Part shown: piece after piece, positions 25,574 through 34,757 of the stretch | Numbering within the stretch: position 1 is the first letter of the stretch | How the letters are laid out: each line of letters opens with the position of its first letter | Origin: Bacillota bacterium | GTDB lineage: Bacteria; Bacillota; Limnochordia; Darwinibacteriales; Darwinibacteriaceae | Assembly (NCBI GenBank): GCA_029776155.1 | Contig: JAKOTU010000040.1 | Location: forward strand, 1 to 64,000 | Direction: 5' to 3' | Length of the DNA stretch: 64,000 nucleotides | The notes under the pieces: model-generated | Databases searched by the model: none | What the model was told of the DNA's origin: nothing | The model's input: only the letters and a program-made list of their open reading frames with translations | Program-made: the position numbers and the translations under genes

Positions 25574-26314
25574 GTGGAAGAGCTTGTGGGCCTGATCCTC
25601 ACCGCCGGTGAGCTGCTGTTGACCTGCGGGGCCGAAATGGCCCGGGTCGAAGACACAATTGAACGTATGGGCCGCGCTGCCGGGTTTGTGCAGGTGGAAA
25701 GCTATGCCACCCCAACCGGGCTGTTTGTGTCTCTGCACGATGCCCAGGGCAGAGTGTACACCCGGGTGAAGCGTATCCGGGGCGGCCAGAGCAACATCGC
25801 CCTTATTGCCGAAGTAAATGCCTTAAGCCGGGCCTTTGCCGCAGGGGAGCTCACGGCTGAGCAGGTGGATCGGGCTCTGCAGGGGCTGCGGGAGCAGGGC
25901 GTTCCTGACAGTCCAGCCCGCCCGCTAATCGGCGGGGGAGGTTCCCTGGCCTTTGCTGTGATGATGGGCGGCTCCTGGCTGGAGGGACTGGTTGCAGGGG
26001 TAGTAGGTACGCTGGTTCTCTGGGTCGTTTCCCGTATGGAGGGGCGGTTCCCTAAAGTGATCCAAGCTGGAGTGGGAAGCATGGTGGCGGCCGCACTGGT
26101 TGCCACTGTTGGCTCCTATCTGCAGCTCAACGTCAATGTGACCATACTCGGCGCTGTGATGGTTCTTGCCCCCGGTTTGGTGATCACCACGGCCATTCGC
26201 GATCTTCTAGGCGGAGAACTGGTTTCGGGTCTAAGCAGGAGTGCTGAGGCTTTAGTCATCGCGGTGGCCATAGCCGCAGGGGTGGCTGTGGTGCTGAGCC
26301 TGGGAGGTGCCTGA
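25574..26314 (+). CDS. threonine/serine exporter, N-terminal component (ThrE/YjjP type)
   Basis: Membrane protein of 246 residues with the N-terminal ThrE domain: a soluble segment with GELLLTCGAEMARVEDTIERMG and a conserved ESYATPTGLFVSL, then five hydrophobic helices. In many bacteria ThrE is split in two; the pair exports threonine, serine or, in enterobacteria, succinate and other acids. It starts with GTG and is followed two bases later by the second component. It is divergent from the peptidase; peptide breakdown and amino-acid export could be linked, but this is inference. Confidence 0.88.
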   Translation: MEELVGLILTAGELLLTCGAEMARVEDTIERMGRAAGFVQVESYATPTGLFVSLHDAQGRVYTRVKRIRGGQSNIALIAEVNALSRAFAAGELTAEQVDRALQGLREQGVPDSPARPLIGGGGSLAFAVMMGGSWLEGLVAGVVGTLVLWVVSRMEGRFPKVIQAGVGSMVAAALVATVGSYLQLNVNVTILGAVMVLAPGLVITTAIRDLLGGELVSGLSRSAEALVIAVAIAAGVAVVLSLGGA

Positions 26315-26315
26315 G

Positions 26316-26747
26316 ATGCTGGTGCAGCTGGTCATGGGTTTTCTCGCCGCCTTAACTTTTGGAGCTATTTTTCGTGTCCCAGCCGGCCAACGTCTGCGCT
26401 GCGGCATGGTCGGGGGCTTGGGCTGGACAGCGTTTTTGGCCCTGGAAGGGCGCCTGGGCGAAGTGGGGGCAGTCTTTTTTGCCGCTACAGCGGTGGCCGT
26501 CAGCAGCGAATTGCTGGCCAGAAGGCAGCATCAGCCCGTGATAGTGTTTCTAACCCCGGGTATTATCCCCCTTGTGCCGGGGAGCAAAGCGTACTTAACC
26601 ATGCTCAGCTTTGTGCAGAAGGACTATACCCAAGGTGTGGTTTTGCTGGTGACAACCCTCTTTTTAGCAGGTGCAATTGCCGCAGGGATAATCATAACTA
26701 GTTCCGTGTTCAGGAACTTATCCCGCACAAAGCTTAGTGGGAGGTAG
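26316..26747 (+). CDS. threonine/serine exporter, C-terminal component (ThrE_2/YjjB type)
   Basis: Short partner of the preceding protein, 143 residues with about four or five helices. The typical PGIIPLVPGSKAYLTML motif of the family lies in the middle. The ATG at 26316 is 8 bases after GGGAGG; the GTG at 26307 is part of that site. The stop codon overlaps the region where the nucleoside kinase gene starts, so the three genes probably form one transcript. Confidence 0.87.
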   Translation: MLVQLVMGFLAALTFGAIFRVPAGQRLRCGMVGGLGWTAFLALEGRLGEVGAVFFAATAVAVSSELLARRQHQPVIVFLTPGIIPLVPGSKAYLTMLSFVQKDYTQGVVLLVTTLFLAGAIAAGIIITSSVFRNLSRTKLSGR

Positions 26748-26752
26748 TGGTT

Positions 26753-28411
26753 GTGAGCGAAAAGCAGATTGTGGTGACAGTTGGAGAGCAGAGACTTGAA
26801 GTGCCCACGGGTACACTGGTGGGTGAGGTGGCCGCCCTGGTGCCTGAGCTTAGCCAGGGGTCAGTGGTGGCCCGGGTGAACAACGACATTTACGGCTACC
26901 AGTTTCCCCTGACCGCAGACAGCCGCATCGAGTTTTTGGATACGCGGACCGAGGACGGCATGCGGGCCTACCGCGCCAGCCTGGTTTTCCTGTTTGTGCG
27001 CGCGGCCCTGGAGGTGATCCCCGGTTGTACGGTGCACATCAAGCATGCCCTCAACAACGGGTTGTACGGCGAGTTCGATCATAGTCAGCCGGTAATTGAA
27101 AAGGATATCCGGGCCATCGAAGAGCGCATGCATGCCCTGGTGGAGGAGGATATTCCCTTCGTGCGCCGGATTGTGCCCGTGGAAGAGGCCAAGAGGATCT
27201 ATGCGGAGCAGGGGTTTGCCGACAAGGTCAGGCTGTTGGAGCAGCAAAACGGCAGGGACGTTGTCCTGTACAGCTTCGGCTGGTTCCATGATTCTCTGCG
27301 TTCCGTTTTGGTGCCCAGCAGTGGCTACCTGAAGCATTTCCGGCTGCGCTATTACCTGCCCGGCTTTATCCTAGAGTATCCGCGCCGCAGCAATCCCACG
27401 GTGATTCCGGAATACGTGGAGCAGGGCAAACTGTTCAACGAGTTTTTTAAGGCGGAACGCTGGCAGGATAACCTGGGCATTCCTGATGCGGCTTCCCTCA
27501 ATGACTGCATCCGCAGGGGCGGTTTTGGCGATCTGGTGAGGGTGTCGGAAGCCTACCATGAAAACCAAATCCGGGATATTGCCCAGCTCATTGCCAAGGA
27601 CAGGGATCGCCTGCGCTTAATTCTCATTGCCGGACCTTCCAGCTCGGGGAAGACCACCTTCGCGCAGCGCCTGAAGGTGCAGCTGCGGGTCTGCGGCCTG
27701 GAACCGGTGGCCATTGGACTTGATGATTATTTCGTGGATCGGCACCTCACGCCCCTGGATGAGGAGGGCAAGCCCGACTTTGAGGCCCTGGAGGCAATTG
27801 ATTTGGAGCTGTTCAACGAGCATCTGACCAAGCTGATCCAGGGCGAAGAAGTGGAGATTCCCTCTTTCCACTTTCCTACGGGAACGAGGCAGTGGACTGG
27901 TACCAAGCTGAAAGTCCGGCCCGATCAGCCCATTATCATCGAGGGCATCCACGGTCTCAATGATCAGCTCACCAAGTCCATTCCCAAGGGACGTAAGTTC
28001 AAGATCTACGTCTCGGCGCTGACCAATTTAAACCTCGATCACCATACCAGGATTTCCACCACCGATGTGCGCTTGATCAGGAGGATCGTGCGGGATAATC
28101 AGTTTAGGGGCCACAATGCCAAAGCCACCATTGAACGCTGGCCCTCCGTAACCCGGGGGGAGCGCCGCCACATCTTCCCCTTCCAGGAGAGTGCCGATGT
28201 GATGTTCAACTCTACCCTCATCTATGAGCTGGCAGTGTTGAAGCCCTTGGTCACACCGCTTCTCGAAGAGATTACACCCGAGGATCCTCAATACGGGGAA
28301 GCACGCAGGCTGCTGCGCTTTTTGGACTATTTTGTAGCTGTGGACGATTGGTCAGTTATTCCCTGCAACTCCATCCTCCAGGAGTTTATCGGTGGATCCT
28401 GCTTTGAATAG
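26753..28411 (+). CDS. nucleoside kinase: TGS + ThrRS-like + uridine kinase fusion
   Basis: The 552-residue product joins three parts: an N-terminal TGS domain (about 1-60), a region like the second additional domain of threonyl-tRNA synthetase (about 70-220), and a C-terminal uridine-kinase/PRK domain with P-loop GPSSSGKTT (about 292-300) and IGLDDYFVDR. Fusions of this kind are widespread in Clostridia and are annotated as nucleoside kinases; uridine/cytidine is the usual guess for substrate. The role of the synthetase-like part is not known. GTG 26753 is 9 bases after GGGAGG, better than GTG 26747. Confidence 0.88.
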   Translation: MSEKQIVVTVGEQRLEVPTGTLVGEVAALVPELSQGSVVARVNNDIYGYQFPLTADSRIEFLDTRTEDGMRAYRASLVFLFVRAALEVIPGCTVHIKHALNNGLYGEFDHSQPVIEKDIRAIEERMHALVEEDIPFVRRIVPVEEAKRIYAEQGFADKVRLLEQQNGRDVVLYSFGWFHDSLRSVLVPSSGYLKHFRLRYYLPGFILEYPRRSNPTVIPEYVEQGKLFNEFFKAERWQDNLGIPDAASLNDCIRRGGFGDLVRVSEAYHENQIRDIAQLIAKDRDRLRLILIAGPSSSGKTTFAQRLKVQLRVCGLEPVAIGLDDYFVDRHLTPLDEEGKPDFEALEAIDLELFNEHLTKLIQGEEVEIPSFHFPTGTRQWTGTKLKVRPDQPIIIEGIHGLNDQLTKSIPKGRKFKIYVSALTNLNLDHHTRISTTDVRLIRRIVRDNQFRGHNAKATIERWPSVTRGERRHIFPFQESADVMFNSTLIYELAVLKPLVTPLLEEITPEDPQYGEARRLLRFLDYFVAVDDWSVIPCNSILQEFIGGSCFE

Positions 28412-28421
28412 GGGAGAGAAC

Positions 28422-30107
28422 ATGAAAGTAGTACTCGCGGCGCTCAACGCTAGGTACACCCACTCCAGTTTGGCGCTGCGCTATCTCAAACGTTACTGTC
28501 AGGGGCAGTTTCCTAACATTGAGACCGTAGAGTTCAACATCAACCAAAGCCCGGGGATGATCCTAGGAGAGCTGGTCAAGCGCAGACCAGATGTGCTGGG
28601 CCTGTCCTGCTACATCTGGAACATTGGGATCATCCTGCCTTTGGTGGGCAATCTGCGCAAAGTGCTCCCGGAGGCCACCATCATCTTAGGTGGCCCCGAG
28701 GTGTCCTTTGATGGGGAATACTGGCTCAGCAAATACCCCAGTATCGACTTTCTCATTGCCGGGGAAGGGGAGGAGGCTCTGCGCCGCTTTTTGGAGGAAT
28801 ATGAGCGCTGCGCTGGCCAGCTCACGGAAGAAAGTTTGGCTGCGGTGCCGGGCCTTGTCTATCGCCGCCAAGACGGTCAGGTAGTGCAAAACCCCAACCC
28901 TCCCTTGGATTTGGCGTCCATCCCCCCCATCTATGCCGGTGACTTGGGCGAGCTTAAGGATAAGATCGTCTATTTCGAGACCACCCGGGGCTGCCCTTTT
29001 CGGTGTGCCTACTGCCTGTCTTCCGTCATGGGGCCGGTGCGGGCTTTTCCCCTGGCTCGGGCCAAAGAGGAGCTGGCTGCTTTGGCTGCGGCTGGGGTGC
29101 AGCAGGTGCGCTTTGTGGACCGGACTTTTAACTACGATCCCCGGCGCGCCCTGGAACTTTTGGAGTTCATGATCAGCTTAGATACTACCACCCGCTTCCA
29201 GCTGGAGGTGGGGGGAGATATCCTCACCCAGCCGATTTTGGAACTGCTCACCAAGGCGCCCGAAAACCGCTTCCAATTTGAGATCGGGGTTCAATCTACC
29301 AATCCCGCTACCTTGGACGCGGTGGGACGCCGTTCCCATCTGCAGCGCTTGGCAGAGGCGGTGCGCTTTCTGAGGGAAAGAACAACGGTGATCGTGCTCT
29401 TGGATCTCATCGCGGGTCTGCCCGCAGAAGGTTTTTGGCGTTTTGGCCAGTCCTTTGATTTTGTGTATGCCCTCCAACCCCACCGCATTCATCTGGGTTT
29501 TTTGAAGCTCTTGCGCGGTTCCCGCCTGCGGGCTGAGGCAGAGCAGTTCGGCTGTGTTTTCACACATGAGGCCCCCTATGAAGTGCTGTACACCAAAGAC
29601 CTCTCTTTTGAGGAGATTCAACGTCTGAAGCTCATTGAGGATCTGGTGGATAAGTACTACGGGCCGCGCTTTGAGCACACCTTAAAGTACCTGTTGCGGG
29701 ACGGACGGTCCCCTTTCCAGTTTTTCAACGAGTTGGCAGCCAAGTGGGAGGAAGCGGGCTATCAGTGGGTGGAGCACTCCCTGCTGGGGCGTTTTGAGAT
29801 TCTGCACAAGTTCTTCGCCGCAGGCAATCCTGACCTTCTGCCGTGGATGCTGTACGATTTCCGCTTGTACGAGCGGCGGCAGAATCCGCCTCGGTGGATG
29901 GGAGGCAGCCAGGACCGTAGGCTGGAGAAGGACTGGCTGTCCAGTCCGCGCCTGAAGGAAGTGCTGCCGGAAGCAAGCAAGCTTACTCCCCGGGAGCTTT
30001 CCCGCAGGATCGTCGTGGAGGAACTGTCCTTTGGAACAGGTACCCAGACCGTACTCTTTTATTATCCCCGCGAGGGCACTAAGGCCCGCACCGTACGCTT
30101 GGCGTAA
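28422..30107 (+). CDS. B12-binding-like radical SAM protein with DUF4080
   Basis: Oxygen-sensitive enzyme of 561 residues. The N-terminal half is a cobalamin-binding-type Rossmann fold (IILGGPEVSF) though without an obvious DxHxxG cobalamin motif. The radical SAM core has CPFRCAYC (Cys about 191, 195, 198) that would bind the 4Fe-4S cluster. The C-terminal part matches the DUF4080 type of these proteins. Members of this group carry out methylations or ring formations on unknown substrates. ATG 28422 follows GGGGAGAG. The last 46 bases overlap the convergent glutamate-synthase-like gene. Confidence 0.85.
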   Translation: MKVVLAALNARYTHSSLALRYLKRYCQGQFPNIETVEFNINQSPGMILGELVKRRPDVLGLSCYIWNIGIILPLVGNLRKVLPEATIILGGPEVSFDGEYWLSKYPSIDFLIAGEGEEALRRFLEEYERCAGQLTEESLAAVPGLVYRRQDGQVVQNPNPPLDLASIPPIYAGDLGELKDKIVYFETTRGCPFRCAYCLSSVMGPVRAFPLARAKEELAALAAAGVQQVRFVDRTFNYDPRRALELLEFMISLDTTTRFQLEVGGDILTQPILELLTKAPENRFQFEIGVQSTNPATLDAVGRRSHLQRLAEAVRFLRERTTVIVLLDLIAGLPAEGFWRFGQSFDFVYALQPHRIHLGFLKLLRGSRLRAEAEQFGCVFTHEAPYEVLYTKDLSFEEIQRLKLIEDLVDKYYGPRFEHTLKYLLRDGRSPFQFFNELAAKWEEAGYQWVEHSLLGRFEILHKFFAAGNPDLLPWMLYDFRLYERRQNPPRWMGGSQDRRLEKDWLSSPRLKEVLPEASKLTPRELSRRIVVEELSFGTGTQTVLFYYPREGTKARTVRLA

Positions 30108-31414
30108 GCCAGGGGGACTCCAGTCACCTGGCTGGTCACCTCATCCAAGGCCACTAGATCGGTGAGATCTACCTCATGGAGCGCGTGTTTGCCCAGGGCC
30201 CTCACCCCTTCTTTGATCTCTTCCGTGCAGGAGATCAGATAGTTGGCCAGGTGTTTGGCCCCGAGCTTCCAGTTGAATCTCCTGCTCTGCTTCCCTCCGT
30301 CCACAACCAATTGGGTGGGGGGTTCCCAAGGAATGGACTTGGTGGTTTGGGTATGGCTCATGGCATAGAGGGGCATGGTTCCCAGGTAAATGGCATTTGC
30401 ACCTAAAGCCAAGGCTTTCAGGCACTGGCCCGGTGAGAAAAAGCCTCCAGAGACGATCAGACTTACCTGTCCGTACACCCCCCTGGTTTTGAGGTGTTCC
30501 ACGGCCCGGCAGAGCCCCATAATGGTGGGCAGGCCAAAGTCGTCCAGGAGAATAGGGGGGGCGGCAACCGTTCCGGCCTTCGCCCCTTCTAGAGCCAGGA
30601 AATCTACTTCTGCCTCCAGGCAGAGGTCTATTTCCCTCTCCAGATTGTTGGTGAAGGAAAACTTAACCCCCACGGGCACCCCACCGCCGGCCTGTTTCAA
30701 AAATCTGACCACTTTGGGCAGGTCGCTGCTGGCGCGCACGGGGGGCAGTTCAGGGAAGACCAGGTGGGGGAATGGAACCTGGGCTCCTCCGGCGCTGGCG
30801 CCCTGACCCAGCTGGATCTCCAGGGCATCGGCCTGGGCCAGCATATCCAAGGTGCGGTGCAGGGGTAGGCGCGGGTACTGCACGATGAGACGATCCGCAA
30901 GTTCACGTTCCTTGGGCAGAAACGGTCCTTCACCAGTATTGGACACGGTCCCGGCCAGCCTGCTGCCCAGGGCCAAGGCGTACTTAGCCCGAGCGGAGAG
31001 GGCTTTTTTGTAGGCCATCCCGGAGATAAAAAGGGGCGTGCCCACAGTTAGGGGACGTTTGCTTCTCGGCCCTATGGTCGTGGTCACATCCACGGGGATG
31101 GTGTGGGGGAGGGCTTCCCGGTCCAGGTGGGCGGAAACAAACATGAGCCCATCAAAGTCTAGAAAGCGCCGGGGACTGCCCAGGGGACGTTTCAGCACCT
31201 GGGCCCTTTGCGCCCGCAGGTTGGTTTCTAAAATGGTCTGGACACCCGTGCGCTTGGTGGCGGAGAGCAGCTCGGCGAGGTTTTCGCTATAGGGATCGGT
31301 CATGATCACTTTGACGCCTTGCTTGGCGATCTGTCCTGCCAGAAAGCGCAGGGCCGCCAAACCGCCCGTAACACCAAGGGCACCGGCGAATAGTTTTGAT
31401 GTAGAGCTGGACAA
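30062..31414 (-). CDS. FMN-binding glutamate synthase-like protein
   Basis: The 450-residue product matches the FMN-binding central domain of glutamate synthase (Glu_synthase): TTIGPRSKRPLTVGTPLFISGM, VGVKFSF, FLALEGAKAGTVAAP and SGGFFSPGQCLKALALGANAIYLGT. It has no glutaminase domain. An N-terminal hydrophobic segment (about residues 8-24) suggests membrane attachment. Stand-alone proteins of this type are common in anaerobes and archaea, with few studied; FMN-dependent redox on glutamate or another compound is inferred. TTG 31414 follows a full GGAGGTGAT site. It overlaps the radical SAM gene at the 3' ends and is divergent from lacI-like. Confidence 0.82.
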   Translation of the reverse strand: MSSSTSKLFAGALGVTGGLAALRFLAGQIAKQGVKVIMTDPYSENLAELLSATKRTGVQTILETNLRAQRAQVLKRPLGSPRRFLDFDGLMFVSAHLDREALPHTIPVDVTTTIGPRSKRPLTVGTPLFISGMAYKKALSARAKYALALGSRLAGTVSNTGEGPFLPKERELADRLIVQYPRLPLHRTLDMLAQADALEIQLGQGASAGGAQVPFPHLVFPELPPVRASSDLPKVVRFLKQAGGGVPVGVKFSFTNNLEREIDLCLEAEVDFLALEGAKAGTVAAPPILLDDFGLPTIMGLCRAVEHLKTRGVYGQVSLIVSGGFFSPGQCLKALALGANAIYLGTMPLYAMSHTQTTKSIPWEPPTQLVVDGGKQSRRFNWKLGAKHLANYLISCTEEIKEGVRALGKHALHEVDLTDLVALDEVTSQVTGVPLAYAKRTVRALVPSRG

Positions 31415-31489
31415 AGAATCACCTCCGTAGGGCGAAGGGGCAGGGATCAACTGGTGCTTGTAGTATAAGTTAACCAAGCAGCTTAGCTC

Positions 31490-32518
31490 ATGGATGTGGT
31501 TTTGTTGACGACTAAGGTAACCATTAAGGACGTGGCCCGTCGGGCAGGTGTTTCGCCATCCACGGTCAGTCGCGTGATCGCCGATCACCCGCGAATCAGC
31601 CTCAGAACCAAGGAACGGGTGCGCGCCGTCATGGCGGAGTTGGGCTACTACCCCAACGCCATTGCCCGCTGTTTGGTCAACCAGACCAGCAGCTGCATAG
31701 GGGTGATCCGCTCCCGGTTGACCCAGGGCGATTTTGCCAATCCCTTCTTTCCCGCAGTGATCCAGGGCATCTCTTCTGTGGCTCACAAGCATGGATTGCA
31801 CTTAGTGTTATCCACCAGCAGCACTTTTACCCAAGAAGATGAGGAATGCTTGAACTTGCTCCGGCAGCGGAGGGTAGATGGGGTGATATTGTTAGCTTCC
31901 CATCGCCAAGATAAGCTTATTCCCCGCCTTATAGCAGAGGGTTTCCCCTTTGTGCTCATCGGGCGCCATGAAGGCCCCGAGGCGATCAACTGGGTGAACA
32001 ACGACAATGTGGCTGATGCCAAGGCCGCTGTCGAGTATCTGCTGGCCAAAGGGCACAGCCGTATCGCTTGTCTAGATGGGGATCCCCGTTACGTGGTGAG
32101 TGCAGATAGATTGCGCGGTTATGAGCAGGCCCTGGCAGAACACTCTGCCTGCAGGGATCCGGTCCTCGTGGAGCATTCGGGTTTCTCTGTCGATGGGGGC
32201 TACCAAGCGACCCGGCGCCTGCTGGACCAGGGATGCAGATTTAGCGCCATCTTTGCTGTGGACGATCTTATCGCCATCGGAGCCATGCGGGCCCTGGAGG
32301 AACGGGGGATTAAAGTGGGCCGCGATGTGGCTGTGGTGGGATTCAACAACACCATTTTAGGAGCGTATGTACAGCCGGGCCTCACTTCGGTGCACGTGCC
32401 CATCTACGAGTTGGGTCAGAGCGCAGTGCAGATGCTTATTGCCCAGATTTATGGGTCCGGTACGTTTCCCGATCAGAAGATGCTCCAGGCGCAGCTGGTG
32501 GTGCGTGGGTCCGCTTAA
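31490..32518 (+). CDS. LacI family transcriptional regulator
   Basis: DNA-binding repressor or activator of 342 residues. The helix-turn-helix TIKDVARRAGVSPSTVSRVI lies at about residues 11-30, followed by the hinge and a periplasmic-binding-protein-like effector domain. No sugar-utilisation operon is adjacent, so neither effector nor target can be named. The ATG at 31490 gives ten residues before the TIKDVA motif; TTG at 31505 would give a more usual length, and no convincing ribosome binding site decides between them. Confidence 0.9.
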   Translation: MDVVLLTTKVTIKDVARRAGVSPSTVSRVIADHPRISLRTKERVRAVMAELGYYPNAIARCLVNQTSSCIGVIRSRLTQGDFANPFFPAVIQGISSVAHKHGLHLVLSTSSTFTQEDEECLNLLRQRRVDGVILLASHRQDKLIPRLIAEGFPFVLIGRHEGPEAINWVNNDNVADAKAAVEYLLAKGHSRIACLDGDPRYVVSADRLRGYEQALAEHSACRDPVLVEHSGFSVDGGYQATRRLLDQGCRFSAIFAVDDLIAIGAMRALEERGIKVGRDVAVVGFNNTILGAYVQPGLTSVHVPIYELGQSAVQMLIAQIYGSGTFPDQKMLQAQLVVRGSA

Positions 32519-32530
32519 GGGGGTGGGGGC

Positions 32531-33052
32531 ATGGCTGTGGGCAGAGTGGTAATGGTTGTGATCCTGGCTGTGCTGGTTGGCTGCTCAGGCACGGTGCAGG
32601 CTTTTCTGTTCACCGATCCCACCGGCCTGTACAGTACACAGATTGGTGATCGGTGGGTATATCAGGCCCACCAGAGCACTTCTGAGCTTATGGTCTTCTA
32701 CGGGGCGGGGGACTTTGAGCTGCTCTATTTTGAGCGGCTGGGGCCCGTGGGTTATGCCACTGCCCTGGAGTTTGCCCAGCGCTCCATAGAGCTTTACGGG
32801 GGACCGGGGGGCTTGGAGCAGTTTGAGTTGGTGAGGGATTTTGCGGCGGTGGAAGTAGCGGGTGTGCAGGGCATCTCCTGTGCCTATGCGTACCAGGATG
32901 GCTACGGGAACAGGCTCTGGGAGTACCGCATTTTCCTGGTGCTTCCCACCGGGGAAGGGTTTTCCATCGCCTTTAGTGATCATAGTCCCGAGGTAGCAGA
33001 AGGTCCCCCGCCCCTGGAGGACATTCTGCGGCACTGGCGGTGGTTACTGTGA
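32531..33052 (+). CDS. putative secreted lipoprotein, unknown function
   Basis: I do not recognise this family. The 173-residue product has a signal peptide with lipobox VLVGC (Cys about 18), then a compact domain beginning FTDPTGLYSTQIGDRWVYQ, rich in beta-type sequence. Its start resembles those of photosystem-P-like or DUF1795-type domains that interact with membranes, but the match is weak. The ATG follows AAGGGGGTGG. Its stop overlaps the start of the M48 protease gene (GTGA), so the two are likely made together. Confidence 0.65.
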   Translation: MAVGRVVMVVILAVLVGCSGTVQAFLFTDPTGLYSTQIGDRWVYQAHQSTSELMVFYGAGDFELLYFERLGPVGYATALEFAQRSIELYGGPGGLEQFELVRDFAAVEVAGVQGISCAYAYQDGYGNRLWEYRIFLVLPTGEGFSIAFSDHSPEVAEGPPPLEDILRHWRWLL

Positions 33053-34437
33053 AGATGAGGCGGTCTGGGTCAGGGATCTGGCTGGTGTTGATACTCCTTG
33101 TGGTGCTGGGGGCCGGCGCCCCCAGCTCCGCCGCGGGTCTGGCGGATCGGTTCGAGCGCAGCCTGGGCGCGGCCGCGGCGCCAGCTTTGATCAAGGAGTA
33201 CGGCGGCGAGTACGTTCTGCCCATTCAGCAGCGCCTGTGGGTGGAGGAGGTTTTTGCCCGCCTCGCGGCGGAAAGTGAGCGGGACGATCTGGACTATTCC
33301 CTGACTGTGCTCAATTCCAGGGAGGCCAACGCCTTTTCCCTGCCTGGGGGATTCGTGTTTATCACCAAGGGGCTTTTGGATCTGATTGGCTCCGATGAAG
33401 CTCAGCTGGCCGCGGTGCTGGGCCATGAAATCGGGCATGTTGAGAAGAAGCACGGGGTTAATGCGGTGCTCAGGCAGATGGGGCTTACGGTACTGGCGGA
33501 AGTTAGTGTGGTGGCCCTGGACTTTTTATCCGCGGATCTGCTGCGCATGGCTGGCCTCACTTTGGTGCAGCTGCTCCAGGCAGGCTTTGGCCGAGAAGCA
33601 GAGTTTGAGGCCGATGTCCTTGGACAGGAACTGGCGGTGCGGGCTGGTTTTGATCCCACCGGTGCCATCAGACTCCTCGATGCCTTGGCCCAGCTTTCGG
33701 ATGAGCCCATGCACATCTTCCGCACCCACCCAGACCCGGGGCAGCGGCGGGCGCGGTTGGAAGAAAGGCTGGCCTTGTTTTGGTCTGCGCCCGCTCCAGT
33801 GACCGATGACAAGGCGCTAGAAAGATTAACTCGGTGCAGGAATTCACACCAGGATGGGCGAACTGATCCTAAAGGACGGTATGTATTGGAAATGCCTGGG
33901 CAGGTGGCCGCGGGCGTTAAGCTATTTGATCAGCAAACTGGCGAGTCAGTACTCTGGGCGGAGAACGCCCTGGTCGCGCAGGCAGCCTGGTCGCCGCCAG
34001 GGGACTATCTCGCCCTGTTGGTGGAGGAAAGGGGCGGGAGCGAAGTATGGATCGTGGATCGCTGGGGCCACGTGGTTAGCAAGCTTCAAGACCCCCGGGG
34101 CGCGGTCACTTCCTTCTCCTGGTCGCCCCACGGGGATCTGCTGGCTTTACTCGTGCAGGGGCCCCAGGGGGCCCGCCTGGTGGTTGCCTACCTGCAGGCC
34201 CAAGCCTTGGCTGAAGTGGGCAGGGGATGGGAAGTCCAAGATGCTCTGTGGCTAGATGATGCCTTGTATTTCCTCCATGCAGGAACTTGGTACAAGACGG
34301 AACCGCCCCAGGTGATCCCGGTGCGCATCACGGAACCTGTGCCAGTGGTTCTCCAGCGCCGGCGAGTGCTCACCCCCACCCTGATTAGGGAGGGCAATAC
34401 TTTCCGGCTCACCAGGCCCGAGCTGACGCCACCCTGA
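33049..34437 (+). CDS. exported M48 metalloprotease with C-terminal beta-propeller-like repeats
   Basis: Zinc protease of about 462 residues with an N-terminal signal peptide. The HEIGH motif (His about 126) and the third ligand in FEADVLG are intact. It is closest in layout to BepA/LoiP-type exported M48 proteases, not to HtpX, which has membrane helices around the catalytic site. After the protease domain, about residues 300-410 contain at least two TolB-like blades (AAWSPPGDYLALL and FSWSPHGDLLALL), an unusual addition. Such proteases in diderms degrade or help fold outer-membrane proteins. Start GTG 33049 or ATG 33055. Confidence 0.85.
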   Translation: MKMRRSGSGIWLVLILLVVLGAGAPSSAAGLADRFERSLGAAAAPALIKEYGGEYVLPIQQRLWVEEVFARLAAESERDDLDYSLTVLNSREANAFSLPGGFVFITKGLLDLIGSDEAQLAAVLGHEIGHVEKKHGVNAVLRQMGLTVLAEVSVVALDFLSADLLRMAGLTLVQLLQAGFGREAEFEADVLGQELAVRAGFDPTGAIRLLDALAQLSDEPMHIFRTHPDPGQRRARLEERLALFWSAPAPVTDDKALERLTRCRNSHQDGRTDPKGRYVLEMPGQVAAGVKLFDQQTGESVLWAENALVAQAAWSPPGDYLALLVEERGGSEVWIVDRWGHVVSKLQDPRGAVTSFSWSPHGDLLALLVQGPQGARLVVAYLQAQALAEVGRGWEVQDALWLDDALYFLHAGTWYKTEPPQVIPVRITEPVPVVLQRRRVLTPTLIREGNTFRLTRPELTPP

Positions 34438-34449
34438 TCGGTAGGGAAA

Positions 34450-34482
34450 AGAAAAAGCACCTTCTCACGGGGAGGAAGGTGC
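34450..34482 (-). terminator. intrinsic terminator of the fmdB-like gene
   Basis: Read on the minus strand, GCACCTTC pairs with GAAGGTGC and is followed by TTTTTCTTTT. It ends the FmdB gene and may also slow transcription from the M48 gene on the other strand. Confidence 0.75.
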
Positions 34483-34492
34483 ACAGCGACTC

Positions 34493-34723
34493 TTACGACG
34501 CAGAACTCTCCGCAGCAGGGCTGTCTGCCGCACCGTTCTTGGCGTCGTTTCGGCTGTCGTTGATGTAGAAACCAGGCCCTTTGAAGATAATGCCAATATT
34601 CTTCGCAATCAGACGCTCAACGGGAGCGCTGCAGGTGGGGCAAGTACTCAGTTTGTCGTCCTTAATACTCTGCTGTAGCTCAAAGCGGCCGCAGTTAGGA
34701 CATCTGTACTCGTAGATAGGCAT
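34493..34723 (-). CDS. FmdB family zinc-ribbon protein
   Basis: Small cytoplasmic zinc-ribbon of 76 residues. It begins MPIYEYRCPNC, the standard start of the FmdB/CxxC_CXXC_SSSS family, with the second pair in CPTC, followed by a region (IIFKGPGFYINDS) also usual for the family and a low-complexity Ala/Ser tail. FmdB was named from a formamidase operon; its molecular role is unknown. ATG 34723 is 9 bases after GGAGGG. It has its own promoter. Confidence 0.88.
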   Translation of the reverse strand: MPIYEYRCPNCGRFELQQSIKDDKLSTCPTCSAPVERLIAKNIGIIFKGPGFYINDSRNDAKNGAADSPAAESSAS

Positions 34724-34757
34724 ATCTGGCATCCCTCCTTTCAGGCATCTAAGAGAT

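Noticed and set aside
25490-25738. Upstream extension of the M20 peptidase frame
   Set aside because: It overlaps the divergent ThrE gene and its peptide is not part of the family; AAGGAGG fits ATG 25489.
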